DNA of 64,000 nt from Octadecabacter antarcticus 307 (GCF_000155675.2 NC_020911.1:3958501-4022500), one strand, 5' to 3'. Numbered from the stretch's first letter, positions 18,267-28,212 are shown. Made by a program: numbers and translations. Notes: generated from the sequence alone by a model not told the origin.

Positions 18267-18300
18267 GTCTGGGCAGGGCGCACTTGCGTCGTTAGGAATA

Positions 18301-18332
18301 GGCCTGCCGCATCACTGTGGCGGGCCTTTTTG
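18301..18332 (+). terminator. Rho-independent terminator of rpsD
   Basis: GGCCTGCCGC and GTGGCGGGCC form a stem with two wobble pairs, followed by five T residues, 35 nt after the stop. Confidence 0.8.
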
Positions 18333-18354
18333 TTTGTGGTATGAGGAAAAGATC

Positions 18355-19449
18355 ATGGGGATTAAAGCACAACCCGGCGTGATGGATATCGCCCTGTATA
18401 AGGGCGGAAAATCCCATGTGGACGGCGTTGAAAATGTGTTGAAACTGTCGTCCAACGAGAACCCCTTCGGACCGTCCGTGGCCGCTAAGGAAGCGCTTGT
18501 GCGCGCGTCCCACACCCTGCATCGCTATCCTTCGACTGACCACGCTGGATTGCGCGCCGCGATTGGCGACGTATGGGGGCTCGACCCTGAACGGATCATT
18601 TGCGGTAACGGATCGGGCGAAGTGCTGATGATGATCGCGCAGGCCTTCGCAGGCAAGGGCGATGAGGTTCTGTTCACCGAGCACGGTTTTGCAATGTATC
18701 CGATCTACGCCAATGCCAACGGCGCGAAGCCAGTTGTCGTGTCTGAGCGCGAACGCGTCGTGGATGTCGATGCATTGCTGGCCGCTTGCACCAAGAAAAC
18801 CAAAGTTGTCTATATCGCCAACCCTGCCAACCCCACCGGAACCATGATCGGTGAGGCGGATATGGAGCGTCTGGCAGACGGTTTGCCCGACGGTGCAATT
18901 CTTGTTCTGGATGGCGCCTATGCGGAGTACGTGGGCGGCTATGATGCGGGCAAATCACTGGTCGAAAGTCGCAACAACGTCATCATGACACGCACGTTTT
19001 CCAAGATTTACGGGCTTGGCGGGCTGCGTATTGGCTATGGCTATGCCAACCAAGAGATTATCGACATGTTGATGCGTATTCGGGGCCCGTTCAATCTGTC
19101 CGCCCCCGCATTGGCTGCGGCAGAAGCTGCGATGCGCGATGTGGCCCACACCGAAAAGTGTCGCACTGATAATGCCAAACAACGGGACTGGATGGCGGGC
19201 GCATTGGCCGAATTGGGGCTGCCGTCTGATACCTCCACTGCGAATTTTATCCTTGTGCGGTTTGCATCTGAAGATGAAGCAATGGCCTGCAACGATCATC
19301 TTATGACACAGGGCATTCTGGTGCGTTTGGTGGCTGGTTACGGTTTGCCCAATTGTCTGCGGATCACTGTCGGCGATGAAGCGTCGTGCCGCCGCGTCGT
19401 TCATGCAATTGGGCAATTCAAAGGTACCAAAAAGGACTTAGACGCATGA
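18355..19449 (+). CDS. hisC: Histidinol-phosphate aminotransferase
   Basis: A 364-residue PLP-dependent fold type I aminotransferase converting imidazole-acetol phosphate to histidinol phosphate; in this neighbourhood it may also act on aromatic amino acids. Seen: [11 protein letters not shown] near the N-terminus, NPANPTG, the DGAYAEYV segment, and the PLP-lysine loop [17 protein letters not shown]. The ATG at 18355 has a GAGGAAAAG site; an upstream in-frame ATG at 18334 has none and overlaps the terminator. The stop overlaps the tyrC start. Confidence 0.93.
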   Translation: MGIKAQPGVMDIALYKGGKSHVDGVENVLKLSSNENPFGPSVAAKEALVRASHTLHRYPSTDHAGLRAAIGDVWGLDPERIICGNGSGEVLMMIAQAFAGKGDEVLFTEHGFAMYPIYANANGAKPVVVSERERVVDVDALLAACTKKTKVVYIANPANPTGTMIGEADMERLADGLPDGAILVLDGAYAEYVGGYDAGKSLVESRNNVIMTRTFSKIYGLGGLRIGYGYANQEIIDMLMRIRGPFNLSAPALAAAEAAMRDVAHTEKCRTDNAKQRDWMAGALAELGLPSDTSTANFILVRFASEDEAMACNDHLMTQGILVRLVAGYGLPNCLRITVGDEASCRRVVHAIGQFKGTKKDLDA

Positions 19450-20363
19450 GCGTGATGTACAACCGCGTGGCGCTGATCGGCCTTGGCCTGATCGCGTCGT
19501 CGATGTTTTGGGCAATAAAACGTGCGGGCGTAGCGGGCGAAGTCACCGGTTATGCACGATCATCCGGCACACGCGATGTCGCACGCGAAATTGGACTGTG
19601 CGACCGCGTTTTTGACACCGCGGCCGACGCTGTTGAAGGTGCTGATCTGATCGTTTTGTGCGTGCCCATTGGTGCGATGGACGCCACCGCGGCTGAGATT
19701 TCGGGCACGCTAAAACCGGGCGCTGTGGTGACAGACGTGGGGTCTGTCAAACGCGCAGTGATAACCGCCGTTGGTCCGCACGTTCCAGACGGTGTGCACT
19801 TTATTCCCGGACATCCCCTGGCGGGCACCGAACAATCGGGGCCGCGATCCGGTTTTGCTGAATTGTTCGACAACCGCTGGTGCCTGCTGACGCCCGACGG
19901 CGCGGAAGCAAATGAAGTCAAAAAGCTGCGCACATTTTGGGAAGCACTCGGTTCAAACGTTGATGAGATGGACGCCGATCACCACGATCTGGTGCTCGCC
20001 GTGACGTCGCATACACCGCACCTTATTGCATACACAATGGTTGGCGTCGCCGATGATCTTAGTCGTGTAACGGATACCGAAGTCGTCAATTTCTCTGCCG
20101 CAGGTTTTCGTGATTTTACGCGTATTGCGGCGTCTGATCCGACGATGTGGCGTGATGTGTTCCTAAACAACAAAGATGCGACCTTAGAAATTTTGGGCCG
20201 TTTCACAGAAGAATTGTTCGTCTTGCAACGGGCGATCCGGGAGGGCGACGGCGACCACCTGCATGATTACTTCACCCGCACGCGCGCAATCCGGCGCGGC
20301 ATTATCGAGGCGGGGCAGGATACAGATGTTCCAAACTTTGGCCGAAACCCAGTCCGAAAATGA
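19446..20363 (+). CDS. tyrC: Prephenate/arogenate dehydrogenase
   Basis: A 305-residue NAD(P)-dependent dehydrogenase for the tyrosine branch. It has an N-terminal Rossmann fold ([11 protein letters not shown], with DVGSVK later), then [11 protein letters not shown] and the helical dimerisation domain with [13 protein letters not shown]. The reaction is oxidative decarboxylation of prephenate or arogenate. ATGA overlap with hisC couples the two genes, a conserved pair in Rhodobacterales. The stop in turn overlaps the start of the extensin-like pseudogene. Confidence 0.92.
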   Translation: MSVMYNRVALIGLGLIASSMFWAIKRAGVAGEVTGYARSSGTRDVAREIGLCDRVFDTAADAVEGADLIVLCVPIGAMDATAAEISGTLKPGAVVTDVGSVKRAVITAVGPHVPDGVHFIPGHPLAGTEQSGPRSGFAELFDNRWCLLTPDGAEANEVKKLRTFWEALGSNVDEMDADHHDLVLAVTSHTPHLIAYTMVGVADDLSRVTDTEVVNFSAAGFRDFTRIAASDPTMWRDVFLNNKDATLEILGRFTEELFVLQRAIREGDGDHLHDYFTRTRAIRRGIIEAGQDTDVPNFGRNPVRK

Positions 20364-21087
20364 GGGGTGTTGCAACGATCTTTGCCGTGCTCTTGGCAAG
20401 TGCCGTTTGTGCACAAGATACGCGCCCGATTGCACGCGATGATGCAGCGGCCGCAGACTGGTTCGTGGTGCCGCCATCGATACAGGCCATTGCGCAATCA
20501 AGGCGCCCCGAACGCTGAACGCCAACGGTGCGCGCTGCGGCCGCAGAGTAATTCTCGGCCTTGGCCCAAGGTGCGGTTTGTGGCGACATTGCATTGCAGG
20601 GTGATCGTATCGGCAAGCATCCCGGACCGGGGGCGTGCGGGGTTGAAGACGCGGTCCGCCTGCGGTCGGTGTCGGGCGTGATGCTGTCAACGCCAGCGAT
20701 CATTAATTGCACCACGGCGCGCGCTGCGAACTTGGGTCGACGCTGGGCTGTTGCCTGCGGTTGGGTCCGATGGTGGCGGCGTCGCCTCCATCCGCGTAGT
20801 GGCGCATTACGCGTGCCGGACGCGAAACAATCGCGCAGGCGCGCGGATGTCCGAACATGCCCACGGGAAGGCGATTGATATTGCCAGTATCGGTCTGCGC
20901 GACGGGCAGGAAATCACCGTTTTGACCGGATGGAACAGCAACGATGATGGCCAACAATTGCGCCGTATGTGGCGCGACGCATGCGGACCGTTTGGCACCG
21001 TACTGGGGCCGGAAGCGGACGAATTGCACCGCGACCATTTTCATTTTGATACTGCGCGACATCGATCCGGCAGCTATTGCCGTTAGG
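20360..21087 (+). pseudogene. Extensin-like C-terminal domain protein, frameshifted
   Basis: The first frame gives a signal peptide ([20 protein letters not shown]) and stops at about 20518. A second frame gives CGDIALQGDRIG...CGVEDAVRLRSVSGVMLSTPAIINCTTA. From about 20720 a third frame resumes with TWVDAGLLPAVGS, HYACRTRNNRAGARMSEH, GKAIDI, ACGPFGTVLGPEADELHRDHFHFD. At least two frameshifts break what would be a roughly 230-residue secreted protein with an extensin-like/DUF882-type fold. It follows tyrC by ATGA overlap, as intact homologues do. Confidence 0.8.
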
Positions 21088-22083
21088 TTAGCGCAGCAGC
21101 GGCGCCGGCCCCAATGCAAACCCACCAAGGGCCATTTCGCCATTCACAATCGACAATGTGACAGTCAGCGTGTCCAGAATTTGCGGCGTTTCATCGAAAT
21201 TTTTCGCAATTTCGGTCAAGAGAAAAATGCGGTCGTCTTCTAACGCCCCCGATGCCAGGGCCAGATCCAACGCTTGCTGCCAGTTGCGCGCTGAAATCGT
21301 GATGGACCCGTCCAACACGCCAGCATCATCAGGCGTCACGTCGCCGATGACCGACACTGACATTTCGCCCCACGCCAGCGCGAATTCCCTGATGCTGAGG
21401 GTCGTGATCGACAATGCAACAGCATCGGCGCTGTTCAGTTCAATTGGATCGGAAAGCACCAGGTCGCTGTCTAGGCGCAAGTTTTGCATGATCGGTGGTT
21501 GCAGGCCTTGCGGGTCGATCAAGCTACGAATATTTTCTGGCAGAACAATAGACCGCGCCTCAAAGTATACATCATAAGACTGGGTCGTCTCAGGGGTCAG
21601 TCGCATTGCGGCGAATAACCGTGCCAGCGCCAGTTCCTCGCCGCCTTCGGTGCGCAGCCGCGGGTTCAGCAACTCCAATTCCGCTTGCTGGAACGCCAAC
21701 GCAGCGCTTGCGCTGACTTGGCCACGGGCAACCATTTCATTGGTAAACAGCGTGTAACGCGCGCCGTCGATGATGAAAACCTGTTCTTCGGGGAAGTACG
21801 CACGAACATTGTTGGGTTGATACGAAAGCGCAAGAATCTGAAAAACAGGTGTTTCCCAACGCACCCGCGCACCCGGGTCTTCGATTACAAGGTCAGTTAC
21901 TGTCGTATCAAAACGCGATGGAAAGCCGCGCGTTGCCAGTGATGCGTAGGTCACATTCATCTCACCTGCATCGACTTGCGCGATTGCATCCGTTAATCGG
22001 GACTGAATTTGTGATCTGCCAACGAACCAATATCCGCCATAAAGCGTGGTAAGAACGACGACGAGGGCTATAAGATTACGCAT
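21088..22083 (-). CDS. DUF2125-domain protein
   Basis: A roughly 331-residue protein with one N-terminal membrane anchor (LIALVVVLTTLYGGYWFV) and a long exported domain rich in beta segments, fitting DUF2125, a family found almost only in alphaproteobacteria and of unknown function. ARNWQQALDLALASGAL near the C-terminus is a recognisable block. The ATG at 22083 immediately precedes the anchor; five in-frame codons upstream are possible. Convergent with the extensin pseudogene. Confidence 0.8.
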   Translation of the reverse strand: MRNLIALVVVLTTLYGGYWFVGRSQIQSRLTDAIAQVDAGEMNVTYASLATRGFPSRFDTTVTDLVIEDPGARVRWETPVFQILALSYQPNNVRAYFPEEQVFIIDGARYTLFTNEMVARGQVSASAALAFQQAELELLNPRLRTEGGEELALARLFAAMRLTPETTQSYDVYFEARSIVLPENIRSLIDPQGLQPPIMQNLRLDSDLVLSDPIELNSADAVALSITTLSIREFALAWGEMSVSVIGDVTPDDAGVLDGSITISARNWQQALDLALASGALEDDRIFLLTEIAKNFDETPQILDTLTVTLSIVNGEMALGGFALGPAPLLR

Positions 22084-22146
22084 TTTTGGGTCTTTCACGA
22101 GGCGTTGATTGGTGTTTAGAGGAGCCTCAATGAAAGGGCCATAAGA

Positions 22147-22668
22147 ATGACGATGTGGGTGTTCGGATACGGATCATTGCTGTGGAACCCGGGATTCGAC
22201 CCTGCGGAAGCCGTGACGGCGACGCTGTCAGGCTATCACCGCAGTTTTTGCATGTTGTCGATCCATCATCGAGGGTCAGTTGAAGAACCGGGATTGGTGT
22301 TGGCACTGGACGCTGGTGACGCGGTCTGCACCGGCGTGGCTTTTCGGGTGGCCGTGGTGGACGAGGTCCGCGTGCTGGCGCAATTGCGCGAACGCGAACT
22401 GATCTCAAGTGCGTATGAAGAGGCGGATTTGCCGCTGGCGCTGCAAGATGGCCGCGCGGTTCAGGCGCTGGCCTACGTCATTAATCGTAACCACGAACAA
22501 TACTGCCAGTTCGATCTGGAACGCCAAGCGCAGATGATTGCGCGATCTGTTGGCGGGCGCGGCCCGAACCCTGAATATTTATACAATACTGCCGAACATT
22601 TGGTCAAAATGGGTATCCAGGACGCGGATATGGCATGGCTGGTGGACAGAGTTCGGGTATTGACGTAA
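22147..22668 (+). CDS. chaC: ChaC-type glutathione-specific gamma-glutamylcyclotransferase
   Basis: A 173-residue enzyme predicted to degrade glutathione to 5-oxoproline and Cys-Gly. The FGYGSLLWNPGF loop near residue 6 is the family hallmark. Other conserved blocks are GYHRSFCMLSIHHRG, the region with REREL (general-base Glu), and GRGPNPEYLYNT. Length is slightly short of the usual 180-230. It is the second cyclotransferase-fold gene in the window. Confidence 0.9.
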   Translation: MTMWVFGYGSLLWNPGFDPAEAVTATLSGYHRSFCMLSIHHRGSVEEPGLVLALDAGDAVCTGVAFRVAVVDEVRVLAQLRERELISSAYEEADLPLALQDGRAVQALAYVINRNHEQYCQFDLERQAQMIARSVGGRGPNPEYLYNTAEHLVKMGIQDADMAWLVDRVRVLT

Positions 22669-22738
22669 AATTGTTTGGGGTTCGTACCCTAAGTCCCTAA
22701 TGTAACAGATAACAAACAACAAAGAGGTGCCCGATCCC

Positions 22739-23917
22739 ATGGTAACAGGGGACAGAGAGGCCGAGCCGCAGTTTTCACAACCCGTGCGCCAGATCACATC
22801 GATGCTGGTGGTTTTGGCGTTGGTCTGTGTCGGCGTGTTCTTCGCGTTTCCGCGTGTGGGGCCCGTGTTTTTGGCAAACCCATATCTGAACGGATTCATA
22901 TTCGTCGTCTTTGTGATCGGTGTTTTGTCGTGTTTTGGACAGGTCTGGCAGCTCATCAAATCTATCGGCTGGATTAAGGCGTTTGCAGGTGAAAAGCTCG
23001 GCTCGAACATCATTAAGGCGCCAGGATTGTTGGCGCCTTTGGCCACGCTTTTGCGATCACGCGGATCACGAATGCAACTGTCGTCAAGCTCATCCCGCTC
23101 TATCCTTGATTCTGTGTCACAACGGATCGACGAAGACCGCGAAATCACACGGTATATTGTCAACACGTTGATTTTCTTGGGCCTTTTGGGGACGTTCTAT
23201 GGCCTCGCCACGACAGTTCCGGCATTGGTAGAAACGATCCAATCGCTCACTCCGGGGGAGGGCGAAAGCGGTGGAGAAGTTTTTGCGCGCCTGCAGGCCG
23301 GACTAGAAAGTCAGCTTGGTGGTATGGGGATCGCGTTTGCGTCGTCCTTGTTGGGTCTGGCAGGATCGCTGGTCGTCGGGCTGCTAGAATTGTTCGCAAG
23401 CCACGGACAGAACCGGTTTTACCGTGAACTTGAAGAATGGTTGTCCACGATCACCCGCGTCGGATTGGCGGCGGGCGATGAGGCAAGCGGCGATCAGGTT
23501 GCGATGGCGGGCGTTGTGGATCACATGGTCGAACAGATGGAACAGATGCAGGCGATGTTTGCAGCATCCGAAGCCAGCCGCGGTGAGGCCAATGAACGTG
23601 TTGGCGCGTTGACCGATGCGGTTGCGCAGATGGCGCAGCAATCGGCAACCGATCAAACGCCGGCGCAATTGTCCCGTGTCGCGGACGCGCAAGAAGCCTT
23701 GATCACTGCACTGAAAAACACTGGGATGGAAGGAATCGACGCAGAAAGCCGGATGCGGCTGCGCTCGATTGATGTGGGCCTTTTGCGCATCCTCGAAGAT
23801 ATGGCTGCAGGCCGCCAAGAGGTCGTTCACGACCTCCGTACAGATATCGCTAGCTTGACCAGTGCCGTGCGCCAAGGCAATCGCGGCGCGCGTAAAAACA
23901 ATCAGGATGGCACCTAA
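22739..23917 (+). CDS. MotA/TolQ/ExbB-type proton-channel protein
   Basis: A 392-residue inner-membrane protein with two N-terminal helices (residues about 20-75), a cytoplasmic stretch, two helices forming the MotA/ExbB channel core (NTLIFLGLLGTFYGLATTVPALV and LGGMGIAFASSLLGLAGSLVVGLLEL), and a C-terminal cytoplasmic helical tail of about 150 residues. I chose the ATG at 22739 with AAAGAGG upstream; a GTG four codons earlier is possible. It is followed after 3 nt by an OmpA/MotB-like partner, so the pair should form an ion-driven stator-like complex. No flagellar or Tol genes adjoin. Confidence 0.85.
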   Translation: MVTGDREAEPQFSQPVRQITSMLVVLALVCVGVFFAFPRVGPVFLANPYLNGFIFVVFVIGVLSCFGQVWQLIKSIGWIKAFAGEKLGSNIIKAPGLLAPLATLLRSRGSRMQLSSSSSRSILDSVSQRIDEDREITRYIVNTLIFLGLLGTFYGLATTVPALVETIQSLTPGEGESGGEVFARLQAGLESQLGGMGIAFASSLLGLAGSLVVGLLELFASHGQNRFYRELEEWLSTITRVGLAAGDEASGDQVAMAGVVDHMVEQMEQMQAMFAASEASRGEANERVGALTDAVAQMAQQSATDQTPAQLSRVADAQEALITALKNTGMEGIDAESRMRLRSIDVGLLRILEDMAAGRQEVVHDLRTDIASLTSAVRQGNRGARKNNQDGT

Positions 23918-23920
23918 GCC

Positions 23921-26152
23921 ATGGCCCTAAGCCGCAGAACCGGCGCGCGTTTTCAAGCGTCGATCTGGCCGGGTTTCGTGGATGCGATGACGGGCCTGCT
24001 GCTGGTCCTGATGTTCGTGTTGACCATTTTTATGGTACTGCAATTTGTGTTGCAAGAAACGATCACAGGGCAGGAAAATCAACTAACTGAACTCTCTGCT
24101 GAGGTCTCGGCGTTGGCAGACGCATTGGGGCTGGAACAGGATCGATCCGCGACTTTGGGCACGCAAGTTGGTGCGTTGTCCACTGAATTGTCGGGTCTGC
24201 AGACGGCTTTGGGCGAAAGCGAAGCCGCAATTGAACAGCAAAATGCAATGATCGCGCGCCTGACGGTTGAACGCGACTCTTTGATTGGGGATGTGTCCAG
24301 TGCACAGTCTCGGATCACCGGATTTGAAGCTCAGGTTGCGGGCCTGCTGGAGCAGCGGCGTGACGCCGAAGGCGCAATCTCTGGCCTTGAGGCGCGTGAA
24401 GCCGAACTGGTGAGCGACCAAGAGGCGCTGAACCTCGCTATTGCGCAGGCCAGAACGGAAATCGATGCAGGTGCCGAGGCAGCACGCCTCGCCGCCGCGC
24501 GACGTGAAGCGCTTGAGGCGATGATTGCAAGTTTGGAAACTGATAATACATCTGTGAACACACAAATTGCTGCATTGGAAACGGCTGGGGTCGTGGCAGC
24601 AGCGCGGATGAGCGAACTGGAAGTGGCAGGCGCCGATGCAAACGCGCGGATTGTTGAACTGGAAGCCAGCAGTTCGGCAACCGACGCGCAGATTACTGGG
24701 TTAGAAGTGGCGCGCGCTGGTGCAAACGCCCAGATCGCAGAACTGCAAGCTAGCGCTGCGGCAACCGAGGTGAAGATTACTGGGTTAGAAGCGGCGCGTG
24801 CGGCTGCAAACGCCCAGATCGTTGGACTGGAAGCCAGCGGTGCGGCAACCGAGGCGCAGATTGCTGAGCTAGAAGCGGCGCGTGCGGCTGCACTCGTGCA
24901 AATCAGTGAAACCGAAGTGGCGATGTTGGTTGATGCCGCCGCCGCACAAGCGTTGCGCGAACGGCTGGCGAATGCGGACACGGAATTGACAGCGATGACC
25001 CTCGCCCTAGAAGAGCGGCGACAAGCGGCTGAGGATACGTTGACACTGTTGGCAGCGGCGCAAACTGCGCGGCACGATTTGGATCAAAACCTTGCAATTG
25101 TATTGCTGGCCCAACAGGAGGCCGAGGCCGCTGCGCAGGCGTTAGGCCTTGAACGCGGCGCGCTGGCAGACCGTTTGGCAGCCGCGCTTGGTGAGCAGGG
25201 TGAGACGGCGCAGACCCTTGAGGCGCTGCGGGGGCAACTTGCTGCGGCGCTGATCGCGCGTACGGGGATTGAACAGGAATTGTCGTCTGCAGCTGCGCAG
25301 CGTGATACGTTCAGCGATGATCTGGCGGCAGCGGTGGCTGCATTGGCAACGGCGCAGGCGCAGACTGGCGTGGCTGGGGCAGATGCGGATCGAAAGGCGG
25401 CCCTTTTGGCGCTGGCCAATAACGCGCTGACGCAGGAGCAGGCTTTGTCGTCGGACAACCAGCGTCAGGTTGCATTGCTCAATGAACAAGTGGCGGCACT
25501 GCGTGGTGAAATGGGGCGATTACAGGCGTTGCTTAATCTGGAAAACGACGCGGATGTAATGGCAAATGTGCAGATCGAAACGCTGACGCAGAATCTAAAT
25601 ACCGCGATGGCGCGCGCTTTGCTGGCAGAACGACGCGCACGGGTGCTGGAGGAAGCGGAGCTTGAGAGAATGGCAGCCGAAGCTGTGGAATTAGAACGCT
25701 ACAGGTCTGATTTCTTGGGTCTTTTGCGTAATATCTTGGAAGACGTTGATGGCGTGCGCATCCAAGGCGACCGTTTCGTGTTCTCATCCGAGGTCCTGTT
25801 TGAGCAAGGGGCTGCGCAGTTGTCAGGCGAGGGGCAGCGCGAAATCGCAAAGGTCGCAACGATCCTGCGCGACGTGGCCGGTGACATCCCCGAAAGTATC
25901 GACTGGGTGATCCGCGTCGATGGACACACCGACAACGTGCCGTTGTCTGGCGCAGGCGAGTTTGCCAACAATTGGGAGTTGAGCCAAGCTCGGGCGTTGT
26001 CGGTCGTTCTTTATATGGTGAATTTCTTGGCGATACCGCCTGAACGCTTGGCCGCGAACGGGTTCGGGCAATACCAGCCGATTAACCCTGCAAACACCAC
26101 TGAGGCCCGCGCACAGAACCGCCGGATTGAGTTGAAATTGACCGAGCGGTGA
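23921..26152 (+). CDS. MotB-like OmpA-domain protein with very long coiled coil
   Basis: A 743-residue protein with one transmembrane helix (about residues 22-45, LLLVLMFVLTIFMVLQFVL), then about 540 residues of Ala/Glu-rich coiled coil, and a C-terminal OmpA peptidoglycan-binding domain (VDGHTDNVPLSG, NWELSQARALSV, NGFGQYQPI, NRRIELKL). Residues about 200-320 contain tandem copies of a roughly 20-residue unit (variants of AQIxGLEAxxAAAN). MotB proper is about 300 residues; the inserted periplasmic coiled coil is what makes this one large. Its function with the preceding channel protein is unknown. Confidence 0.88.
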   Translation: MALSRRTGARFQASIWPGFVDAMTGLLLVLMFVLTIFMVLQFVLQETITGQENQLTELSAEVSALADALGLEQDRSATLGTQVGALSTELSGLQTALGESEAAIEQQNAMIARLTVERDSLIGDVSSAQSRITGFEAQVAGLLEQRRDAEGAISGLEAREAELVSDQEALNLAIAQARTEIDAGAEAARLAAARREALEAMIASLETDNTSVNTQIAALETAGVVAAARMSELEVAGADANARIVELEASSSATDAQITGLEVARAGANAQIAELQASAAATEVKITGLEAARAAANAQIVGLEASGAATEAQIAELEAARAAALVQISETEVAMLVDAAAAQALRERLANADTELTAMTLALEERRQAAEDTLTLLAAAQTARHDLDQNLAIVLLAQQEAEAAAQALGLERGALADRLAAALGEQGETAQTLEALRGQLAAALIARTGIEQELSSAAAQRDTFSDDLAAAVAALATAQAQTGVAGADADRKAALLALANNALTQEQALSSDNQRQVALLNEQVAALRGEMGRLQALLNLENDADVMANVQIETLTQNLNTAMARALLAERRARVLEEAELERMAAEAVELERYRSDFLGLLRNILEDVDGVRIQGDRFVFSSEVLFEQGAAQLSGEGQREIAKVATILRDVAGDIPESIDWVIRVDGHTDNVPLSGAGEFANNWELSQARALSVVLYMVNFLAIPPERLAANGFGQYQPINPANTTEARAQNRRIELKLTER

Positions 26153-26262
26153 TCCGATTGGGCGGCTGCGCCTCGTATGATTATTGGCGCATGCGGCTGT
26201 GTCAGCCAATCTCGACATTTGTAAGAGCGCGTTTGAAAGTTGCGCCTCCAGCAGGGATATTT

Positions 26263-26282
26263 TCGGCCTTATGTATCAAACG
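26263..26282 (-). repeat. GCGTTTGATACATAA motif, copy 2
   Basis: Complement of GCGTTTGATACATAAGGCCG, immediately left of IS3-A2. Confidence 0.6.
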
Positions 26283-26525
26283 CATAGGTAATCCCCCCTA
26301 AAATTAGTGGTGTTTAAAAGTAGAATTTTCTCGGCAAGATATCTGAGGAGGTTTTTGATGAAGATAGCGCGATTTAGCGACGCACAGGTCATGGGCATTT
26401 TGAAGCAGGCAGAGGGCGGTACGCCGGTCTCTGAGCTGTGCCGAGAGCATGGGATGAGCATGTCCGAGACGATCTTCTGAAGGAGGCGCTCGGAAAAAAG
26501 CGCTAAGGCCGTCTCACCGACGATT

Positions 26526-26563
26526 CCCTCTCGGTGAATGTGCCATTCACCTGCCGGTCAGTG
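26526..26563 (+). repeat. Transposase-borne hairpin repeat T11
   Basis: Same site and stem as T9 (GTGAATG / CATTCAC), ending CTGCCGGTCAGTG. Confidence 0.92.
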
Positions 26564-26741
26564 GATGGCCATGAATGCAGTCGTAATGTGGGGCACCAGT
26601 ATCGCACTTGCCTGCCGTACCTTCCAAATCAGCGAGACCTGCTATCGGTACAGCCCGATCTTGAGTGATGAGAACGAGGAGAGAGCAGATTGGCTGGAAC
26701 GCCTGGCCGTGCCTGATGCGCCAAACGATACTTGGTCTATC

Positions 26742-26780
26742 GCTGCCCGGCAGTTGATTGATTTGCAATCAATGAGAGGG
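26742..26780 (-). repeat. Transposase-borne hairpin repeat T12
   Basis: Same site as T10. Stem TTGATTG / CAATCAA with a CAAAT loop: the loop has changed but the stem still pairs. Confidence 0.92.
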
Positions 26781-26956
26781 GATTTCATGGCGGATCAGCT
26801 TGCAGACGGCAGGTCAATCAGAACGCTAAATGTCTTAGACGACTTCAATCGAGAGGGCCTGTGCATTGAAGTGGACTTCTCGCTGCCCGCCGAACGGGTC
26901 GTGCGAAGTTTAAACCAGATCATCGAGTGGCGCGGCAAACCCCAAACCATACGTGT

Positions 26957-26997
26957 CCCTTCTCATTGATTGCTTTGCAATCAACTGTCAGGCAACG
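26957..26997 (+). repeat. Transposase-borne hairpin repeat T13 at the DSGPE codons
   Basis: CCCTTCTC, stem TTGATTGC / GCAATCAA with TTT loop, then CTGTCAGGCA. It splits the catalytic motif codons of IS3 OrfB (GTC before, GACAGCGGCCC after), the same spot used by the IS110 element in other copies; net 40 nt, out of frame. Confidence 0.9.
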
Positions 26998-27736
26998 GAC
27001 AGCGGCCCAGAATACATCAGTGGGACCTTGATGACATGGGCCGAGAAACACGGCGTTCGGCTTGAACACATCCAGCCAGGCAAACCTCAGCAGAATGCCT
27101 ATATCGAGCGCTACAATCGCACCGTTCGCGGCGAATGGCTGGCCAATACATCTTTGAAACGATTGAGGAGGCCCAAAAACAGGCGACAGAATGGCTCTGG
27201 ACTTACAACAATGAGAGACCCAACATGGGCATCGGCGGCATAACACCCGCAATGAAACCGAAAACAGCCGCGTGAATTCTACGGCTGAGCCCCATTAAAA
27301 ATGGGGGATTGCCCACCAAGCGGGTGTGAGGGATGATTAGATTTGCGATAATCGTGATATCAAGATGTTTTGTTTTCCCACGGGAGGCGATGATCTTGGT
27401 CCTCATATTCCTTCCAGCCTCGTTCGCGCATGGTGGTGTCACTACCGAAGAAACCGAATATTCTTCGGTGATTAAAGTTTCCACTTTGAAGCCCAGTCGT
27501 CGAACCGCTTGATTCTGGTTGCACCCATAACCCCGTCACGCTGGCTTTGTTGCACAAATCGTCTTGATGTCAGACTTCCTCTTAACTCTAGACGGATTTA
27601 GCTTACGGTCTCAGTACGGGGGATGCCAAGAACTGTGAAGCCGTTCAGGATCGCAGCACGGATTTGGATTTCTGCTGCCCGACGATCGAAGTCACGCGCG
27701 GCAAGGCGCTGACCGAGCAGCTTCACACAGTGCATC

Positions 27737-27777
27737 CATTGCCCGGCAGGGTATTGCGCAGCAATATCCCGAGAGGG
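27737..27777 (-). repeat. Transposase-borne hairpin repeat T14
   Basis: CCCTCTC, stem GGGaTATTGC / GCAATaCCC with TGC loop, then CTGCCGGGCAATG. Located before the MHCVKLLGQRL codons; same site as T24 and T35. Confidence 0.92.
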
Positions 27778-27892
27778 TTTGTTTCGACGCGGCTCCAGCG
27801 GTGGTGACCAGTTAGGTTGCGCCAGAGAGCACGCCCCAAATACTTTGAGGATCGCACCGCTTCGTTTCGGGCTCGTGCTCCAGGCGTGACCG

Positions 27893-27927
27893 TTGCCCGA
27901 CAGTGCATGCCTGCGTGCACGAAAGGG
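27893..27927 (-). repeat. Transposase-borne hairpin repeat T15
   Basis: CCCTTTC, stem GTGCACGC / GCATGCAC with AG loop and one mismatch, then TGTCGGGCA. In the IS5-1 gene; not present at this site in IS5-2. Confidence 0.85.
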
Positions 27928-28126
27928 GGGCTTCCACAACTTGGCGTTCTTGCGGGGTGAGGGGCGTCTCGGAATTAATTCAGTGGATCTATCCAGCCCT
28001 GAACGGGCGAAGCCCCGGGTCGTAGGCACCGTCTGCCGTGACGCTGCCGATCTCCTGATCCGGTGCGATCTGGTCAAAACGATATGGTAGCATGGGCGGA
28101 TCACCAATATTGCTGCCCGTCACGCC

Positions 28127-28165
28127 CCTCTCGGCAGATTGCTTTGCAATCGCCTGTCGGCAATG
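28127..28165 (+). repeat. Transposase-borne hairpin repeat T16
   Basis: CCCTCTC, stem GATTGC / GCAATC with TTT loop inside a GGCA...GCC outer pairing, then TGTCGGCAATG. In IS5-1 only. Confidence 0.88.
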
Positions 28166-28194
28166 GATGGAACGGATCTCCAGTGTTTGTTCAA

Positions 28195-28212
28195 CAATGC
28201 CCTGCCGGGCAA
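28195..28212 (+). repeat. Transposase-borne hairpin repeat T17, 5'-truncated
   Basis: Only the right arm and end remain (ATGCC CTGCCGGGCAAGG). Located at the same codon boundary (after RKIHI) where IS5-2 carries the full T22. Confidence 0.7.

Larger units (their letters stand above)
26288..27306 (+). mobile_element. IS3-family element A2, doubly deleted
   Basis: Both ends are present (GTAATCCCCCCTAAAATTAG and CATTAAAAATGGGGGATTG), but OrfA lacks the stretch from SSASFYKW to the MYAAM region, with a junction at a repeated GATGAG. OrfB also lacks roughly 190 bp around [10 protein letters not shown]...KPEP. Three hairpin repeats (T11-T13) are retained. The slippery A-run (CTCGGAAAAAAGCGC) that would drive the IS3 frameshift is intact here, unlike the mutated GGAATAAAG in copies A1, A3 and A5. 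Confidence 0.85.

Noticed and set aside
24331..24981. 216-codon Ala/Ser-rich frame opposite the coiled-coil gene
   Set aside because: A shadow of the Ala/Glu-rich heptads of the real gene.
22739..26152. Zorya defence system
   Set aside because: Only the channel and OmpA-type pair is present. The OmpA protein has the long coiled coil in the wrong partner, and no ZorC/ZorD or ZorE-like gene adjoins; the neighbourhood is housekeeping.
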